From assembly GCF_013155375.1 (NCBI RefSeq), contig NZ_JABJQY010000002.1:1116001-1180000 (forward strand): DNA of 64,000 nt. The letters run 5' to 3'. Within the stretch, counting starts at the first letter, position 1, and each line of letters begins with the position of its first letter. Below are positions 63,239 through 64,000 of the stretch, piece by piece. Under the pieces are notes generated by a model. That model had not been told where the DNA came from and ran no database searches. It worked only from the letters and a program-made list of their open reading frames with translations. The DNA is from Nocardioides sp. zg-1308 (GTDB lineage Bacteria > Actinomycetota > Actinomycetes > Propionibacteriales > Nocardioidaceae). Both the position numbers and the translations under genes were made by a program.

Positions 63239-64000
63239 GTGAAGCCTGGAGAGTGCCCTTACGTCGAGGTCGAGGACTTGGGACGCGGTGGCCAGTGCGT
63301 CGTTTCCTTGGCCAAGCGTCGGGATGGCGAAGGACCTAGCGTCGCCATTAAGCGACCGCTGCCGTGGGACGGGAACAACAACGACCGGCTTCGTCGGGAG
63401 ATCGACGTTATGTCGTCGCTCGCACATGACCACGTCATGCCGATTCTTGACTCGGGGATCGACGAGGAGGGCTTCTATTGGTACACGATGCCCCTCTCTA
63501 CGGGCTCACTGAGGAAGCAGCGGGACACTCTCCTGCACTCGTATGACCTGGAAACACTGAGTCAGTGGGTCTTCCAGGAGGTGGCCGCGGGCGTCGGTTT
63601 CATGCATGAGCTCGGCTACACCCACAGAGACATCAAACCTGACAACGTGCTGGCCCTCGCGGATCCAAGCCGACCTCGGGGGCTGCGCTGGGTCATCGCA
63701 GACGGCGGGCTCATCCGCCGTCCCCTGGGCGAGACCACGAATGCCCTCACGGGCAGCGTCACCACGATGGGAACGACTGGCTACATCGCACCTGAGACCC
63801 ATGGCGACCCGCACGCGGTGACGCAGGCAGCCGACGTCTATAGCGTCGGCCGGGTCCTCGCGTGGCTGCTCACCGGGCGTACACCCGTTTACACGGAGCG
63901 ACTTCTCCCGAATGGAAAGTGGCGGCCGGTGGTCAGGCTGCTCACCATGGATGACCCCGGACGCCGCCCTCAGTCCATGATGGAGGCCGTTGAGCGCAGC
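63239..64000 (+). CDS. Serine/threonine protein kinase (partial, runs off right edge)
   Basis: 254 residues are visible. Glycine loop LGRGGQCVVSL, VAIK lysine (SVAIKRP), catalytic loop HRDIKPDN, activation-loop end GTTGYIAPE and the ADVYSVG helix are present, so it should be active. The Mg-binding DFG reads DGG (VIADGGLIRR), a known variant. There are no features before the kinase domain. GTG at 63239; a GTG at 63212 in frame is the alternative. It is divergent from the HNH gene. A PASTA or membrane region may lie beyond the window. Kinases of this type occur in several phage-defence systems, but the role here is open. Confidence 0.85.
   Translation, partial: MKPGECPYVEVEDLGRGGQCVVSLAKRRDGEGPSVAIKRPLPWDGNNNDRLRREIDVMSSLAHDHVMPILDSGIDEEGFYWYTMPLSTGSLRKQRDTLLHSYDLETLSQWVFQEVAAGVGFMHELGYTHRDIKPDNVLALADPSRPRGLRWVIADGGLIRRPLGETTNALTGSVTTMGTTGYIAPETHGDPHAVTQAADVYSVGRVLAWLLTGRTPVYTERLLPNGKWRPVVRLLTMDDPGRRPQSMMEAVERS

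Overview
The window comes from a GC-rich actinobacterium, most likely of the Nocardioides/Propionibacteriales type. This is inferred from the very high GC at third codon positions, the many GTG starts, the actinobacterial gene order around the replication origin, DUF6049, DUF3566 and DLW-39 family genes, and two sugar ABC operons that carry no ATPase of their own. The left 46.9 kb is ordinary chromosome around oriC. The right 17 kb is an accessory, defence-type region that begins just after a tRNA-Ala gene.

Layout, left part. A LacI-operator-marked sugar uptake operon on the minus strand (1-2900) is divergent from an SMP-30/gluconolactonase-like gene. A cell-wall block follows: FemX-like transferase, alanine racemase-like protein, a polytopic membrane protein and a class A PBP. 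Then come a PadR regulator and inositol-phosphate synthase (an order also found in mycobacteria), and a second sugar ABC operon (11879-15143). Next is the conserved cca - DUF6049 - murJ - pseudokinase - sigM - anti-sigma - trxB - trxA block. After a GNAT protein, an aminotransferase and a PlsC-type acyltransferase comes the origin cluster. On the minus strand it runs rpmH - rnpA - yidD - yidC - jag - rsmG - parA - parB. On the plus strand it runs dnaA - dnaN - gnd - recF - DUF721 - gyrB - gyrA - DUF3566 - tRNA-Ile - DLW-39 - tRNA-Ala. oriC is assigned to the dnaA-dnaN gap with clustered DnaA boxes. Three parS sites lie inside parA and rsmG.

Layout, right part. After the tRNA-Ala terminator comes a small protein with a possible PD-(D/E)XK core. 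It is followed by a tightly overlapping operon: Z1-domain helicase-like ATPase, DUF4420 nuclease-like protein, MutL-like GHKL ATPase and two unrecognised proteins, then a cytosine-5 DNA methyltransferase. The methyltransferase carries an endonuclease III-type [4Fe-4S] cysteine signature at its C-terminus. A MORC-like GHKL ATPase on the opposite strand and a Vsr T:G mismatch endonuclease complete this restriction-modification-like system. Next is a translationally coupled pair: a sensor with two GHKL ATPase modules and a response regulator with an unrecognised C-terminal domain. A remnant that looks like the end of a HEPN ribonuclease, an HNH endonuclease and the start of a Ser/Thr kinase finish the window.

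The most unusual items are the methyltransferase-glycosylase-like fusion next to vsr, the two unknown operon members, and the dual-GHKL sensor/regulator pair. A recurrent TANNNT hexamer 6-8 nt upstream of start codons suggests leaderless transcription for many genes. No rRNA, CRISPR array, insertion sequence or integrase is visible.
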